61,200 bases of DNA from Nitrospira sp. SG-bin2 (GCA_002083405.1 LVWT01000038.1:4224-65423), one strand, 5' to 3'. Counted from the stretch's first letter, positions 25,176 to 33,018 are shown. Translations and numbers: made by a program. Notes: a model not told the origin generated them from the sequence alone.

Positions 25176-26782
25176 TGTGCCACCCCATTGTTCTGCGTTG
25201 CGGCCACGGTTTTGCCGTTGCTCTTTTTAACCAACACGCCGACCGTCCGATTCGACTTCGTAAAATACTGGGCTGCGACACGCTGTACATCGGCGGGGGT
25301 CACCGCGGCAACCCTGTCACGAGACCTCAGGATGTCGCGCCAATCACCGGCCACCGCTTGATACATCGCCAACTGGGACGCCAGACCGCTGTTGGACCGC
25401 AGCGCACGCACCATATCGGCGTCCAGATTATTGATCACCCGCTCAAGCTCCTTGGGTGAAACCGGCTCTCGCTTCAGCCGTTCCAACTCCTCATAGATCG
25501 CCGCTTCCAGTTCGGCCGTCGTATGGGGCGCCAGCGGCGTCGCCATAATGATGAATAAATTCGGTGCGCGCACACCCGGATGGCTCGCATCTGAACGGAC
25601 CGAGGCCGCCAGCCTCTGTTCCCGCACCAGTCTCCGATGAAGACGGGAGGTGAGCCCATCGGAGAGCACCGCATCGATGACATCGAACACATCATCATCC
25701 GGATGCCCCAACCCCGGCTTATGATATCCGATGACCATGGACGGCTCCGCGTCGAACTCCACCTCCACCCGCCGCTCGCCTCGCTGATCCGGCTCCACAG
25801 CCACCCGCGCCGACGACTGGGGCGCCGCAGGGATCTTCCCAAACGTGCGTTCGATCAAGGCAATCGTTTCTTCGGGATTGAGATCGCCGACCAGCGCAAT
25901 CGTGGCACGATTCGGCCCATAGTGGGTTTTGAAAAAGGCTTCGGTTTCGTCCGGTGTCAACGACAAGATATCCGAACCCCAACCGATGGTCGGCACCCCA
26001 TAGCCATGCGCGCGAAATGCCGCCGAGGTGAATGTTTCAAACAACAGTCCGCTCGGGCTGTCCTCGTTGCGCAAACGCCGTTCTTCCATGACGACGCCGC
26101 GTTCTTTATAGAATTCCCGCAACACAGGACTGGCCATGCGGTCGGCTTCGACTGCGGCCCACAATGGGAGACGATTGGCCGGCAAGCTGATCGTGTAGCG
26201 GGTGAGGTCTTTGCCGGTGGACGCATTGAATCCCACCCCTCCGTGCCGTTGATAGAGCAGCGCCACTTCATTGCCGACGACGTATTGGGACGCCTTCGCT
26301 TGTAGATCCGTAAACCGCTTCTGTAGCGCATCGACGGTAGCCTGCTCCTCGACCGTCGCCCCGCCAGTCCTGTTGGCGATCTCGCGCTGACGCTGCTCCA
26401 ATTCAGTGCCGACGCGAGCGAGTTCATCGAGGATCGGCTTCTCCTTTTCGTAATCCTTGGTGCCGACGATCCTGGTGCCCTTGAACGCCATGTGTTCATA
26501 CAAGTGGGCGAGCCCTGTCTGTCCAACCTGCTCATTGATCCCGCCGACAGCGAAGGTGATGTTGATCGACACCACCGGCGTCTGATGACGCTCGACCATC
26601 AGTACCGTCAAACCATTGGCCAGTTTGTGTTCAATCACACGTTCCGCCAGGCTGGGCGATGCTGCGAAGAGGAGGTCAAGGTTGAGACAAAAACTCAGAA
26701 CAAGACTCAAACAAACAACCGGAATCTTCCCCCACCTGCGGACAAGATCTTCGCTCACCCTCAGCCTTATCCTGTTTGTCAT
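25172..26782 (-). CDS. M16 family zinc metallopeptidase
   Basis: A 536-residue exported peptidase. A signal peptide (about residues 18-42) precedes the M16 domain with the inverted zinc motif H-L-Y-E-H in GLAHLYEHMAFKGT near residue 92; the downstream glutamate ligand is in the next helices. The M16 C-terminal half with GYHKPGLGHPDDD follows. It probably degrades peptides in the periplasm together with the inactive partner encoded next. It overlaps the HAD phosphatase gene upstream by 4 bases and the partner downstream by 4 bases, so all are one operon. Confidence 0.94.
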   Translation of the reverse strand: MTNRIRLRVSEDLVRRWGKIPVVCLSLVLSFCLNLDLLFAASPSLAERVIEHKLANGLTVLMVERHQTPVVSINITFAVGGINEQVGQTGLAHLYEHMAFKGTRIVGTKDYEKEKPILDELARVGTELEQRQREIANRTGGATVEEQATVDALQKRFTDLQAKASQYVVGNEVALLYQRHGGVGFNASTGKDLTRYTISLPANRLPLWAAVEADRMASPVLREFYKERGVVMEERRLRNEDSPSGLLFETFTSAAFRAHGYGVPTIGWGSDILSLTPDETEAFFKTHYGPNRATIALVGDLNPEETIALIERTFGKIPAAPQSSARVAVEPDQRGERRVEVEFDAEPSMVIGYHKPGLGHPDDDVFDVIDAVLSDGLTSRLHRRLVREQRLAASVRSDASHPGVRAPNLFIIMATPLAPHTTAELEAAIYEELERLKREPVSPKELERVINNLDADMVRALRSNSGLASQLAMYQAVAGDWRDILRSRDRVAAVTPADVQRVAAQYFTKSNRTVGVLVKKSNGKTVAATQNNGVAQ

Positions 26783-27426
26783 ATAAAGATCTCCATCAGT
26801 TCCTCCGGCCGTTCAATGAACCAATCGGGCTGACAGGCCGCCATCTTGTCCCGATTCCCCATCCCGTAGCCGACTGCACAGACACGGATGCCGGCATTAT
26901 GGCCGCCGTTGATGTCGTTGGTGCTGTCTCCCACCAGGACGGCCTGATCTTTCGAGACATTCAACTGCTCCATGACATGCAGCAACATACCCGGTTCCGG
27001 CTTGAGCCCGAACCCGTTGTCGCCGCCGACGAGATATGTGAAATGCTGTGCGCCTAACCCGTTCAAGATGACACGCGTATATTCGATCGACTTGTTGGTG
27101 GCGACGGCCTTCTGTTTATACGCAAAGTGGCGCAACATCGGCTCAATACCAGGAAAAAAAGTCGTCCGATCCAGGCAATGGGCGAGGTAATGGCCGCGGA
27201 ACACCTTGAGGGCATCTTCGAAGCTGGTTCGGCCCTCCTCCCCTACTGCGAGACGCAGCAACTTCTTCACGCCATCGCCGACGAATCCGAAAATCTCTTC
27301 CAACGGGCGTTCCGGCAAACCCAACTCGGCCAAGGTCAAATTCACGGACTTTGCGATATCCCACTTGGACTCGATCAGTGTGCCGTCAAGATCGAAGATG
27401 AGCAACTGTACGGACGTCTTCCCCAT
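26779..27426 (-). CDS. HAD-superfamily phosphatase, phosphoglycolate phosphatase type
   Basis: A 215-residue HAD hydrolase. Motif I is FDLDGTLIES (residues about 10-19), with a helical cap of the phosphoglycolate phosphatase type, motif II VATNKS and motif III/IV VLVGDSTNDINGGHNAG. Family members dephosphorylate 2-phosphoglycolate or related small phosphates. It directly abuts the upstream gene's stop and overlaps the M16 gene by 4 bases. The substrate cannot be fixed from the sequence. Confidence 0.88.
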   Translation of the reverse strand: MGKTSVQLLIFDLDGTLIESKWDIAKSVNLTLAELGLPERPLEEIFGFVGDGVKKLLRLAVGEEGRTSFEDALKVFRGHYLAHCLDRTTFFPGIEPMLRHFAYKQKAVATNKSIEYTRVILNGLGAQHFTYLVGGDNGFGLKPEPGMLLHVMEQLNVSKDQAVLVGDSTNDINGGHNAGIRVCAVGYGMGNRDKMAACQPDWFIERPEELMEIFI

Positions 27427-28065
27427 TTATCTCGCCTTTCGTAAGGAACCTTCAAGCGCCGCCAGGACACCGCGCTGTGCCGCATCCTGCTCATGCAGCG
27501 CAGCTTCGCGCGCAAAGTTCACCATCCGCGGCACTCCGATATGAGGAGGAATCACCGGCTCGACGATACGCCAGCTGTTTCGCACGGCCTTCACATGGAA
27601 CCGCACTTCTTCCGTCTTATCCTCAGGCACAAAGACCGCAGACTTGAAATTGACAGCCCCCCGAACCCGAAAGGTGACGGGTATGATAATGTCCATATTG
27701 TCGATGATGGTCCACTGCCGGTAATCCTCCGGCACCGTGGCCTCCTGAATCACCACGACATGGTCCCACGACGGCTCTTCTTTCCAATCGACATACGGAG
27801 CGAGCACATCGAATCCCATAGCCTCCAGGCGGGCGCCTTTCTGATCCAAACGCACGTACCGCTTAACGATCTCGGCGGGAGACCGTTTCAGCGAGCCGCT
27901 CTGGGTGAACCCGGTCTGGGCTTGTCCAATACCGGCAGTCGCAATCAGGCCGAGGACGACACACACCACAACGGCATAACCCACATACCTGACGACTGAA
28001 TCGGGCACATTCCGGCGGACCGGATCAATCACAGGGGCGAGGCGTGAACTCCGCACGATAGACAC
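27427..28065 (-). CDS. Membrane-anchored protein, unknown function
   Basis: A 212-residue protein with one N-terminal hydrophobic helix (VVRYVGYAVVVCVVLGLIATAG, about residues 24-45), followed by a soluble domain rich in beta strands (WTIIDNMDIIIPVTFRVRGAVNFKSAVFVPE). No family is recognised. It is the first gene of the operon leading into the HAD phosphatase and the two M16 proteins; the next gene starts one base after its stop codon. The N-terminal 20 residues are basic, so the C-terminal domain probably lies outside the inner membrane. Confidence 0.65.
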   Translation of the reverse strand: MSIVRSSRLAPVIDPVRRNVPDSVVRYVGYAVVVCVVLGLIATAGIGQAQTGFTQSGSLKRSPAEIVKRYVRLDQKGARLEAMGFDVLAPYVDWKEEPSWDHVVVIQEATVPEDYRQWTIIDNMDIIIPVTFRVRGAVNFKSAVFVPEDKTEEVRFHVKAVRNSWRIVEPVIPPHIGVPRMVNFAREAALHEQDAAQRGVLAALEGSLRKAR

Positions 28066-28350
28066 CCTTCGTTCTCTCGTTCAATACGGGAATCTCGGAA
28101 TGGCCGTATGATATGAAATGTGTCGCACGGTCGACGGCGAGTGTCAGCCGAGTCGAGACGTATTCTAGCAAACAGCCACCGAGACATCCAGGCAAGCTTG
28201 CCATCCGTACAGATCGCTGTGTATCTGCCACCGGGACACACAGGATGGGCACACATCTGTATCATCTTTCTCGCAAGTAGGGTTCGCCTGGCTGAGCGTT
28301 TTGAGCTGAATGGAAGGCTGAGATGACTGCACAAGCAGCGACGAGTGCCT
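28066..28350. other. Intergenic gap before repeat B
   Basis: No credible gene is seen; the overlapping minus-strand frames here lack a ribosome site and family resemblance. This stretch would hold the promoter of the minus-strand operon beginning at 28065, but no clear -35/-10 pair was picked out. Confidence 0.4.
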
Positions 28351-28545
28351 AGCCCGCTTTATTCGTGATGGTTCGTCGCGAAATCACAGAGCCGCGTCGC
28401 GAGAGCGGCGCGCGGAGGCCTGAGGTCCCGAGGCGTACTCGGGCAGTACGTCGAAGGCCCGAGGGGCGAGCCCGCCGCCGCCCGAAGGCTTGTCGCAGCA
28501 GCGGATCGGCGATTGGAGCAGAAGCGCTCATGAATAATGCGGGCT
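28351..28545. repeat. Structured palindromic element, copy B
   Basis: A 195-bp diverged copy of the element at 19387. The left end AGCCCGCTTTATTCGTGA mismatches the right end at two positions. The inner helix reads AATC...CCGC pairing with GCGG...GATT, and the hairpin reads CGTACT/AGTACG with a 5-base loop. Both keep the pairing seen in copy A with different bases. It lies 88 bases beyond the stop of the minus-strand gene at 28634. Confidence 0.85.
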
Positions 28546-28633
28546 GGTGGGGTCGGCGGAGGCAGGAGCAGTCTTTGTGAATAAACCAGGTTAGAGGGAA
28601 GTCTGCAGCGGAGTAGCCGACGATGCCGTCAGC

Positions 28634-28858
28634 CTACATGGCCTTCTTCCGTAGGATCTTCTTCTTCAGGCTAGGAGACACCTTCCGCCGTTCTCTTTTC
28701 TGCTCCAGCACATACACGCCGTCCCTCCATCGGGCTTGTACCGTGATCTGGTGAGCCTTGCAGATACTGTGCGTCTCACGAAAGTCTTCCAGCGGCGCCT
28801 TTTCCCCGATCAATCCGATGTCCCCTTCTCGACGGCACCAGGAACAGATGATTCTCAT
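28634..28858 (-). CDS. Small cysteine-containing protein
   Basis: A 74-residue protein beginning MRIICSWCRREGDIGLIGEK. A C-x-x-C pair (residues 5 and 8) and a third cysteine in HSICKAH with nearby histidines could bind zinc. The C-terminus is very basic (RKVSPSLKKKILRKKAM). GGAG lies about 13 bases upstream of the ATG at 28858. The frame upstream to 29005 has no supported start. The family is not recognised; a nucleic-acid-binding role would fit the charge but is speculation. Confidence 0.55.
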   Translation of the reverse strand: MRIICSWCRREGDIGLIGEKAPLEDFRETHSICKAHQITVQARWRDGVYVLEQKRERRKVSPSLKKKILRKKAM

Positions 28859-29066
28859 GGCTGACTCGTATCTCCTTTGGAGCTTATCTGATCTGAAAAA
28901 GCAAAAATCGCGCCCAAGTGAAAATCGCGTGGCGACAGAGAACGCCTTTGGAAACTGCGGGTTCTGAGACACCGTCCAGACAGTGAGTACAGAGAGACAT
29001 CTCATGACAGTTTTTTGGCATCAGGTTGAGCAGATGTGAGCAGCATCTGTTCAGAGCGGGATTTCT

Positions 29067-29096
29067 TGACCGGTTCTCGTCCTGCATGATAGGGTG
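29067..29096 (+). promoter_or_regulatory. Candidate hemL promoter
   Basis: TTGACC (29067-29072), an 18-base spacer and TAGGGT (29091-29096). The hemL ATG lies 11 bases beyond the -10, leaving room for only a very short leader, and no ribosome site is visible. Confidence 0.4.
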
Positions 29097-29107
29097 CGCC
29101 CCCTGTT

Positions 29108-30391
29108 ATGAAAACAACTCGGTCCGTCAAACTCTTCAGCGAAGCCCAACAGCTCATTCCCGGCGGGGTGAACAGCCCGGTGCGCGCCTTCCGATCGGTC
29201 GGAGGTCAACCGCGGTTCATTCAACGGGCCAAGGGGCCTCGCCTCTACGACGTGGACCGAAACGTCTATATCGACTACGTGCTGTCCTGGGGCCCCATGA
29301 TCCTCGGGCATGCCGCGCCTTCGGTCGTCAGCGCCATCAAGAAGGCGGCGGGCAACGGCACCAGCTACGGCGCCCCGACGGAATTGGAAGTCGCGCTGGC
29401 GAAAGAGATTCACGCGGCCTACCCCTCCATGGAAAAGATCCGCCTGGTCAGCTCCGGAACCGAAGCGGTCATGAGCGCGATTCGCGTGGCGCGAGGCTTC
29501 ACTAAGCGCGACGGCATTCTCAAATTCGAGGGCTGCTACCATGGCCACAGCGACTATCTGCTGGCCAAGGCCGGGTCGGGCTTGGCCACGCTGGGGATTC
29601 CGGATTCACCCGGCGTCCCCGCTGATTTTGTGAAACATACACTGACCGCCCCGTATAACGACATTCGCACGGTTCAACAGCTGATCAAAGAACACCGGAA
29701 CCAGCTCGCCTGCGTCATCCTTGAACCAATCGCCGGCAACATGGGCGTGGTGCCTCCGGCGCCGGACTTCCTCGCCGCACTCCGCCGACTGACGGCCGAG
29801 AATGATATCCTGTTGATTTTCGACGAAGTCATCTCAGGATTTCGCGTGAGCTACGGCGGTGCGCAAGCGCTCTATGACATCAAGCCGGACCTCACCGTGC
29901 TGGGCAAAATCATCGGAGGGGGATTACCCGTCGGCGCCTACGGCGGACGGCAAGAGATCATGGATCTCATCGCACCGGTCGGACCGGTCTATCAAGCCGG
30001 CACATTATCGGGAAATCCGCTGGCTGTGACTGCGGGACTGGCGACCCTCAAGCAGTTGCGGGCAAAAGGACTCTACAAGAAGCTGGAAGCCTCTTCAGCA
30101 GCTTTGGCAAAAGGTATCGGCGACGCGGCCAAGAAAGCGGGAATCCCGCTCACGCAAACCAGAGTGGGGTCGATGCTGACGTCGTTCTTCACGCCGGGGC
30201 CTGTTGTGGATTGGAATACAGCCAAACAATCCGACACGAAGCGGTACGGTCAGTTCTTTCATCACATGCTGGAACAAGGCGTCTATCTCGCCCCGTCCCA
30301 GTTTGAAGCAGCCTTCCTCTCCACCGCCCACAGCACGCAGGATATCGAGAAGACGATCCGCGCCGCGCACGTTGCATTCAAGAGCTTATAG
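29108..30391 (+). CDS. hemL: Glutamate-1-semialdehyde 2,1-aminomutase
   Basis: A 427-residue PLP enzyme of the C5 heme pathway that converts glutamate-1-semialdehyde to 5-aminolevulinate. The N-terminal signature is PGGVNSPVRAFRSVGG. The cofactor sites are LVSSGTEAVMSAIRVARG and IFDEVISGFRVSYGGAQ, and the PLP lysine is in TVLGKIIGGGLPVGAYGG. Length is that of the bacterial family. It is monocistronic in this window and ends in a low-complexity gap. Confidence 0.97.
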   Translation: MKTTRSVKLFSEAQQLIPGGVNSPVRAFRSVGGQPRFIQRAKGPRLYDVDRNVYIDYVLSWGPMILGHAAPSVVSAIKKAAGNGTSYGAPTELEVALAKEIHAAYPSMEKIRLVSSGTEAVMSAIRVARGFTKRDGILKFEGCYHGHSDYLLAKAGSGLATLGIPDSPGVPADFVKHTLTAPYNDIRTVQQLIKEHRNQLACVILEPIAGNMGVVPPAPDFLAALRRLTAENDILLIFDEVISGFRVSYGGAQALYDIKPDLTVLGKIIGGGLPVGAYGGRQEIMDLIAPVGPVYQAGTLSGNPLAVTAGLATLKQLRAKGLYKKLEASSAALAKGIGDAAKKAGIPLTQTRVGSMLTSFFTPGPVVDWNTAKQSDTKRYGQFFHHMLEQGVYLAPSQFEAAFLSTAHSTQDIEKTIRAAHVAFKSL

Positions 30392-30564
30392 CGTATAGCA
30401 AATGGCTTATGGCCGGAGGCCTGAGAGCCTATGGCGAATAGCGCTCAGCTCTTTTCTTCACCGCTGTATCGCTCCAGATACGAAACGAACCTAGTTAGAT
30501 ACAGGGTGGATACTTTTTGAGTCTCTTCCCGATTGACGAATGACGGGTGACGATTGACCATTCG
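30388..30564. repeat. Low-complexity word-repeat spacer after hemL
   Basis: The spacer is built of short near-repeats: TATAGCGTATAGC/ATGGCTTATGGCC/GCCTATGGCGAATAGC at 30388-30446 and TGACGAATGACGGGTGACGATTGACC at about 30534-30560. These overlapping heptamer-like words look like slippage-born filler. No gene or clear terminator is seen. Confidence 0.45.
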
Positions 30565-30795
30565 TTATTCGTCGTCCTCGTCATCCGCATCCATCGCCTC
30601 CTGCCGCTTCTGTTCTTCCATCGCATTATGGAGCAGCATGCGGATAAACATCGAATAGAGCGACCCTTTTTCCAAGGTTCCACCGGGGGGAATGGCGATT
30701 CTCCCCTCCTTAATCATGCGATCCATCCAGGCTTTCTGATCAGGGGCGATCAATACAGGAATCTCAACCAGCCCTACCCGTCCCATCATATCCAT
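30565..30795 (-). CDS. Small acidic-tailed protein, unknown
   Basis: A 76-residue protein beginning MDMMGRVGLVEIPVLIAPDQ and ending in the acidic tail MDADDEDDE. GGAGG stands 8 bases before the ATG, supporting the gene. The core (PDQKAWMDRMIKEGRIAIPPGGTLEKGSLYSMFIRMLLHNAMEEQKRQE) is mostly helical. No family is recognised. It is transcribed toward hemL from an isolated position, and nothing in its neighbours points to a role. Confidence 0.55.
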   Translation of the reverse strand: MDMMGRVGLVEIPVLIAPDQKAWMDRMIKEGRIAIPPGGTLEKGSLYSMFIRMLLHNAMEEQKRQEAMDADDEDDE

Positions 30796-30805
30796 GTCGT
30801 CATCC

Positions 30806-30905
30806 TCCGTGAAGCGTGAAGCGGCGTTCGTATCTCGCTAATAAGAACTACCTGAGTTCCTCGTGAACGAGATCCGCTTCACGAGCAACGAGATACGAGG
30901 TCCAT
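30806..30905. repeat. Low-complexity GTGAAGCG/CGAGATACGA word repeats
   Basis: GTGAAGCG occurs twice near 30810, with its complement CGCTTCAC near 30873. CGTATCTCG near 30830 has its complement CGAGATACG near 30890. The words are interleaved rather than nested, so they do not make one simple hairpin. Confidence 0.4.
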
Positions 30906-30974
30906 TGCAGCACGCCATTTTCCTCATTGTCAACCAAACTGATTGTGGCACGGCCTATGCTGACACAGGTGACC

Positions 30975-31568
30975 ATGCACACCTCACGAATAACCATCAT
31001 CCCTCTGGCGCTCGTCATTTTCCTTGGGTCTGGTCCATGGGAGCCTTGGGCAAACGCCGAGCGCCTGTCGAAATCCGATCTTGACTCGACCCTGCAACCC
31101 CAATGTGATCTCTGCTGGTACCCGACCCCGAATGAACCGGGTTCAAATCGCCTGCCGACCTACAAACAGCAGCGCCCCAGGCATCCGCCGGACAGCCGCC
31201 CCCAACGGTTCCCGAAAGGCCGGTACAAGCTGGGACCCAAGCAGAAACAATCCCGAGTTTCGACGCTTCGTGCACGGTCTCTCCGAAACTCCAGACTGTT
31301 GAGCACCCTGCAAATCTCCGCCGTCGATGGAGACACCATTCGTGCCGGGCCCGACCGTATCAGGCTTCGCGGCATCGACACACCGGAGTTGAGCGAGCCT
31401 GAAGGCGAGGCAGCCAAGCAACGGCTGGCCGAACTGCTCCGCAACGGCATCGTACGCATCGTCCCGCGAGGCCGCGATGTCTACGACCGGCTCATCGCCG
31501 ACGTGTTCGTGGACGGGCAGAACGTGGCGGAGATTATGAGGAGGGAAGGCTTCGCAAAAGCAGGATAG
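30975..31568 (+). CDS. Secreted thermonuclease-like (SNase) protein
   Basis: A 197-residue protein with a signal peptide (MHTSRITIIPLALVIFLG...) and a basic, proline-rich spacer (about residues 30-110). The C-terminal SNase fold reads ISAVDGDTIRAGPDRIRLRGIDTPELSEPEGEAAKQRLAELL and ends DVYDRLIADVFVDGQNVAEIMRREGFA. The catalytic pattern D-G-D-T, R-L-R-G-I-D-T-P-E and D-x-Y-x-R is present, so it is probably an active extracytoplasmic nuclease. The start is chosen for the signal peptide. A 3' fragment of a close relative lies at 34350. Confidence 0.85.
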   Translation: MHTSRITIIPLALVIFLGSGPWEPWANAERLSKSDLDSTLQPQCDLCWYPTPNEPGSNRLPTYKQQRPRHPPDSRPQRFPKGRYKLGPKQKQSRVSTLRARSLRNSRLLSTLQISAVDGDTIRAGPDRIRLRGIDTPELSEPEGEAAKQRLAELLRNGIVRIVPRGRDVYDRLIADVFVDGQNVAEIMRREGFAKAG

Positions 31569-31639
31569 TTCCATATCACTGCTGTTCACCACGAGGCTCG
31601 GATGTAATACCGCCGAGCCTCTTAACCAGGAGTGCCAGG

Positions 31640-31927
31640 ATGGAATCCATTACTCGAGGCACAGACGTTTCTACGGTTCAATTCACGAGCATCTCCAAGC
31701 ACGGGTTGTGGTTGCGCACCATAGATAAATGGTTTTTCATTCCGTTCCAAGACTTTCCAGGGTTCCAAGATGCGTCCGTATCGGAAATCATGCATGTGAG
31801 ATGGCCTGACCCCAACTATCTGTATTGGCCTGATCTCGGGATGGAACTTGCCATCGAATCCATCCAACGCTTTCCACTCCTGTTACCAGAATCGCGAACG
31901 GTGCCGCCACCCGTCGGCGCGCGATGA
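31640..31927 (+). CDS. DUF2442 family protein, copy 1
   Basis: A 95-residue protein with the DUF2442 core (GLWLRTIDKWFFIPFQDFPGFQDASVSEIMHVRWPDPNYLYWPDLGMELAIESI). AGGAG precedes the ATG. DUF2442 proteins usually accompany DUF4160 and are often treated as toxin-antitoxin-like pairs. Here no DUF4160 precedes it; the nearest lies 1.1 kb downstream beside a second DUF2442 copy. It is very similar to that copy (32972), so one is probably a duplicate. Confidence 0.85.
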   Translation: MESITRGTDVSTVQFTSISKHGLWLRTIDKWFFIPFQDFPGFQDASVSEIMHVRWPDPNYLYWPDLGMELAIESIQRFPLLLPESRTVPPPVGAR

Positions 31928-32177
31928 GACAGCGCAACACGTCGAAAAGGCAAAGAAGAAATTCGTCCTAGGCGACACATACGAGATCTGGGATGTCGTC
32001 ACAAACAAGAACCTCTGGTGGGTGGTCACAAACCTAGGGAATCTGTATTCTCAGAAACAGTTCCGCAGTTCTCTCGATTGCACTCCGACCCCGATCTTAT
32101 CGGATGATTGCCCGTTTGGCTCGTCAGAGCCTTGCCTCACGATACGAATATTAGTATATTTTCTCACGGAGCATTGA
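31926..32177 (+). pseudogene. Possible gene remnant, unrecognised
   Basis: The frame after the DUF2442 gene reads KKKFVLGDTYEIWDVVTNKNLWWVVTNLGNLYSQKQF. Its tryptophan/tyrosine spacing looks like real protein rather than random reading. No start codon lies between the DUF2442 stop region and this stretch in the same frame, and no family is named. It is treated as a decayed or 5'-truncated gene. Confidence 0.3.
32132..32160 (+). promoter_or_regulatory. Promoter of the XRE antitoxin gene
   Basis: TTGCCT (32132-32137), a 17-base spacer and TATATT (32155-32160). The -10 overlaps an AT-rich dyad (AATAT TAG TATATT), a plausible operator for the HTH protein encoded at 32186. Confidence 0.5.
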
Positions 32178-32185
32178 GAGACACC

Positions 32186-32479
32186 ATGAAGAAAACACGC
32201 ACACGTATCACACGAGGTAGCGGGAACGTGTTTCTTGATTTGGGCTTTCCCCCGCACGAAGCCGCCGTCATGCTGCTCCGCTGCGAGATTGCCGAGGCAT
32301 TACGAACGTGGATGACCCGTGAAGAATTGACTCAGGCGCAGGCAGCCAAACGCCTCGGTGTCGTGCAGCCGCGCATCTCCGAGATCGTACGAAACAAAGT
32401 GGACAAGCTATCCCTTGACTACCTGGTGGGCCTCTGCGCAAAAGCCGGCGTCTCGGTGACTGTGAAGTTGGCTGCGTGA
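32186..32479 (+). CDS. XRE family HTH protein (HigA/antitoxin type)
   Basis: A 97-residue DNA-binding protein. The N-terminal segment NVFLDLGFPPHEAAVMLLRCEIAEALRTWM is typical of the XRE antitoxins that accompany RelE/HigB toxins. It is followed by the HTH LTQAQAAKRLGVVQPRISEIVRNKVDKLSLDYLVGLC. CGGAG precedes the ATG, and a good promoter lies 26 bases upstream. No RelE/HigB-type toxin is adjacent, so it may be an orphan antitoxin. The 46-codon gene that follows directly may be an accessory partner. Confidence 0.85.
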   Translation: MKKTRTRITRGSGNVFLDLGFPPHEAAVMLLRCEIAEALRTWMTREELTQAQAAKRLGVVQPRISEIVRNKVDKLSLDYLVGLCAKAGVSVTVKLAA

Positions 32480-32480
32480 T

Positions 32481-32621
32481 ATGGGAGTTCGTAAACGACC
32501 TCGAAAGGCAGGGAAAGAGATCCGAGGTGACTACCGCTTCGACTATGCGAAGGCCAAACCGAATCGCTCCGTCATCGCGCCGATTCCGGAGCGGAGGAAC
32601 AAACAAGCGAAAACCGGCTGA
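32481..32621 (+). CDS. Small basic protein, antitoxin-like fragment
   Basis: A 46-residue frame beginning MGVRKRPRKAGKEIRGDYRF and continuing DYAKAKPNRSV. The E-I-R-x-D-Y-x-F-D-Y-x-K-A-K-P-N-R pattern recalls small antitoxins with an EYDFDYSKAKPNRFA-like core, although this one lacks their usual C-terminal extension. The ATG lies one base after the stop of the XRE gene, so coupling is likely. The call rests on pattern memory only. Confidence 0.45.
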   Translation: MGVRKRPRKAGKEIRGDYRFDYAKAKPNRSVIAPIPERRNKQAKTG

Positions 32622-32645
32622 TAATCCGTCGCGGCAAAGGATAGA

Positions 32646-32687
32646 GGTCAGAGAACAATTCCACTGTTCAGAAATTACACTCTGACC
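32646..32687. repeat. REP-like palindrome (GGTCAGAG/CTCTGACC)
   Basis: GGTCAGAG (32646-32653) and CTCTGACC (32680-32687) are inverted around a 26-base loop. This resembles dispersed REP-type palindromes mobilised by REP-associated tyrosine transposases elsewhere. No such transposase is in the window. Confidence 0.5.
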
Positions 32688-32711
32688 CCCAATCCACCAA
32701 GATCCTGAAGA

Positions 32712-32748
32712 AACCCCTTGGACTTCTGCCCTAATCCTGGCAGACTAT
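32712..32748. repeat. 37-bp dispersed repeat, copy 1
   Basis: Begins AACCCCTTGGACTTCTGCCC and ends CCTGGCAGACTAT. It is identical to copy 2 at 33408-33444 except for one base. A shorter diverged copy lies at 38152. It sits just upstream of the DUF4160 gene. Confidence 0.7.
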
Positions 32749-32778
32749 GGGCCACTTGCTAAACAAGGAACAGCACCT

Positions 32779-33018
32779 CTGAGTCCGACAATCTTTCGAG
32801 CTGCAGGATTCCGTTTTTACTTCTTCTCTCGTGAAGAAACGCGAATGCATGTTCACGTGTTTTGCGATCGTGGTGAAGCAAAATTCTGGCTGGAACCGAC
32901 GCTTGAGTTAGCCCATAATTTCGGTATGACCGAACGACAAATCCGACAGGCGAAAACTCTGGTCGAGGAGCATGAGAATGAAATCCGCAGCGCTTGGCAA
33001 AAACATTTCGGAGATTGA
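32779..33018 (+). CDS. DUF4160 family protein with apparent CTG start
   Basis: A 79-residue DUF4160 protein. Residues 2-20 are SPTIFRAAGFRFYFFSREE, followed by RMHVHVFCDRGEAKFWLEP and the end motif IRSAWQKHFGD. Family members normally start M-S-P-T-I-F-R; here the first codon is CTG in the same frame. AAGGAA lies about 7 bases upstream, so CTG initiation is possible; otherwise the start codon has been lost. No in-frame ATG, GTG or TTG lies close upstream. The 3' end overlaps the DUF2442 gene by 47 bases, the usual pairing. Confidence 0.7.
   Translation: MSPTIFRAAGFRFYFFSREETRMHVHVFCDRGEAKFWLEPTLELAHNFGMTERQIRQAKTLVEEHENEIRSAWQKHFGD

Noticed and set aside
25637..26305. 222-codon plus-strand frame inside the M16 gene
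   Set aside because: Lies antisense to the zinc-motif region of a clear M16 peptidase and has no family resemblance.
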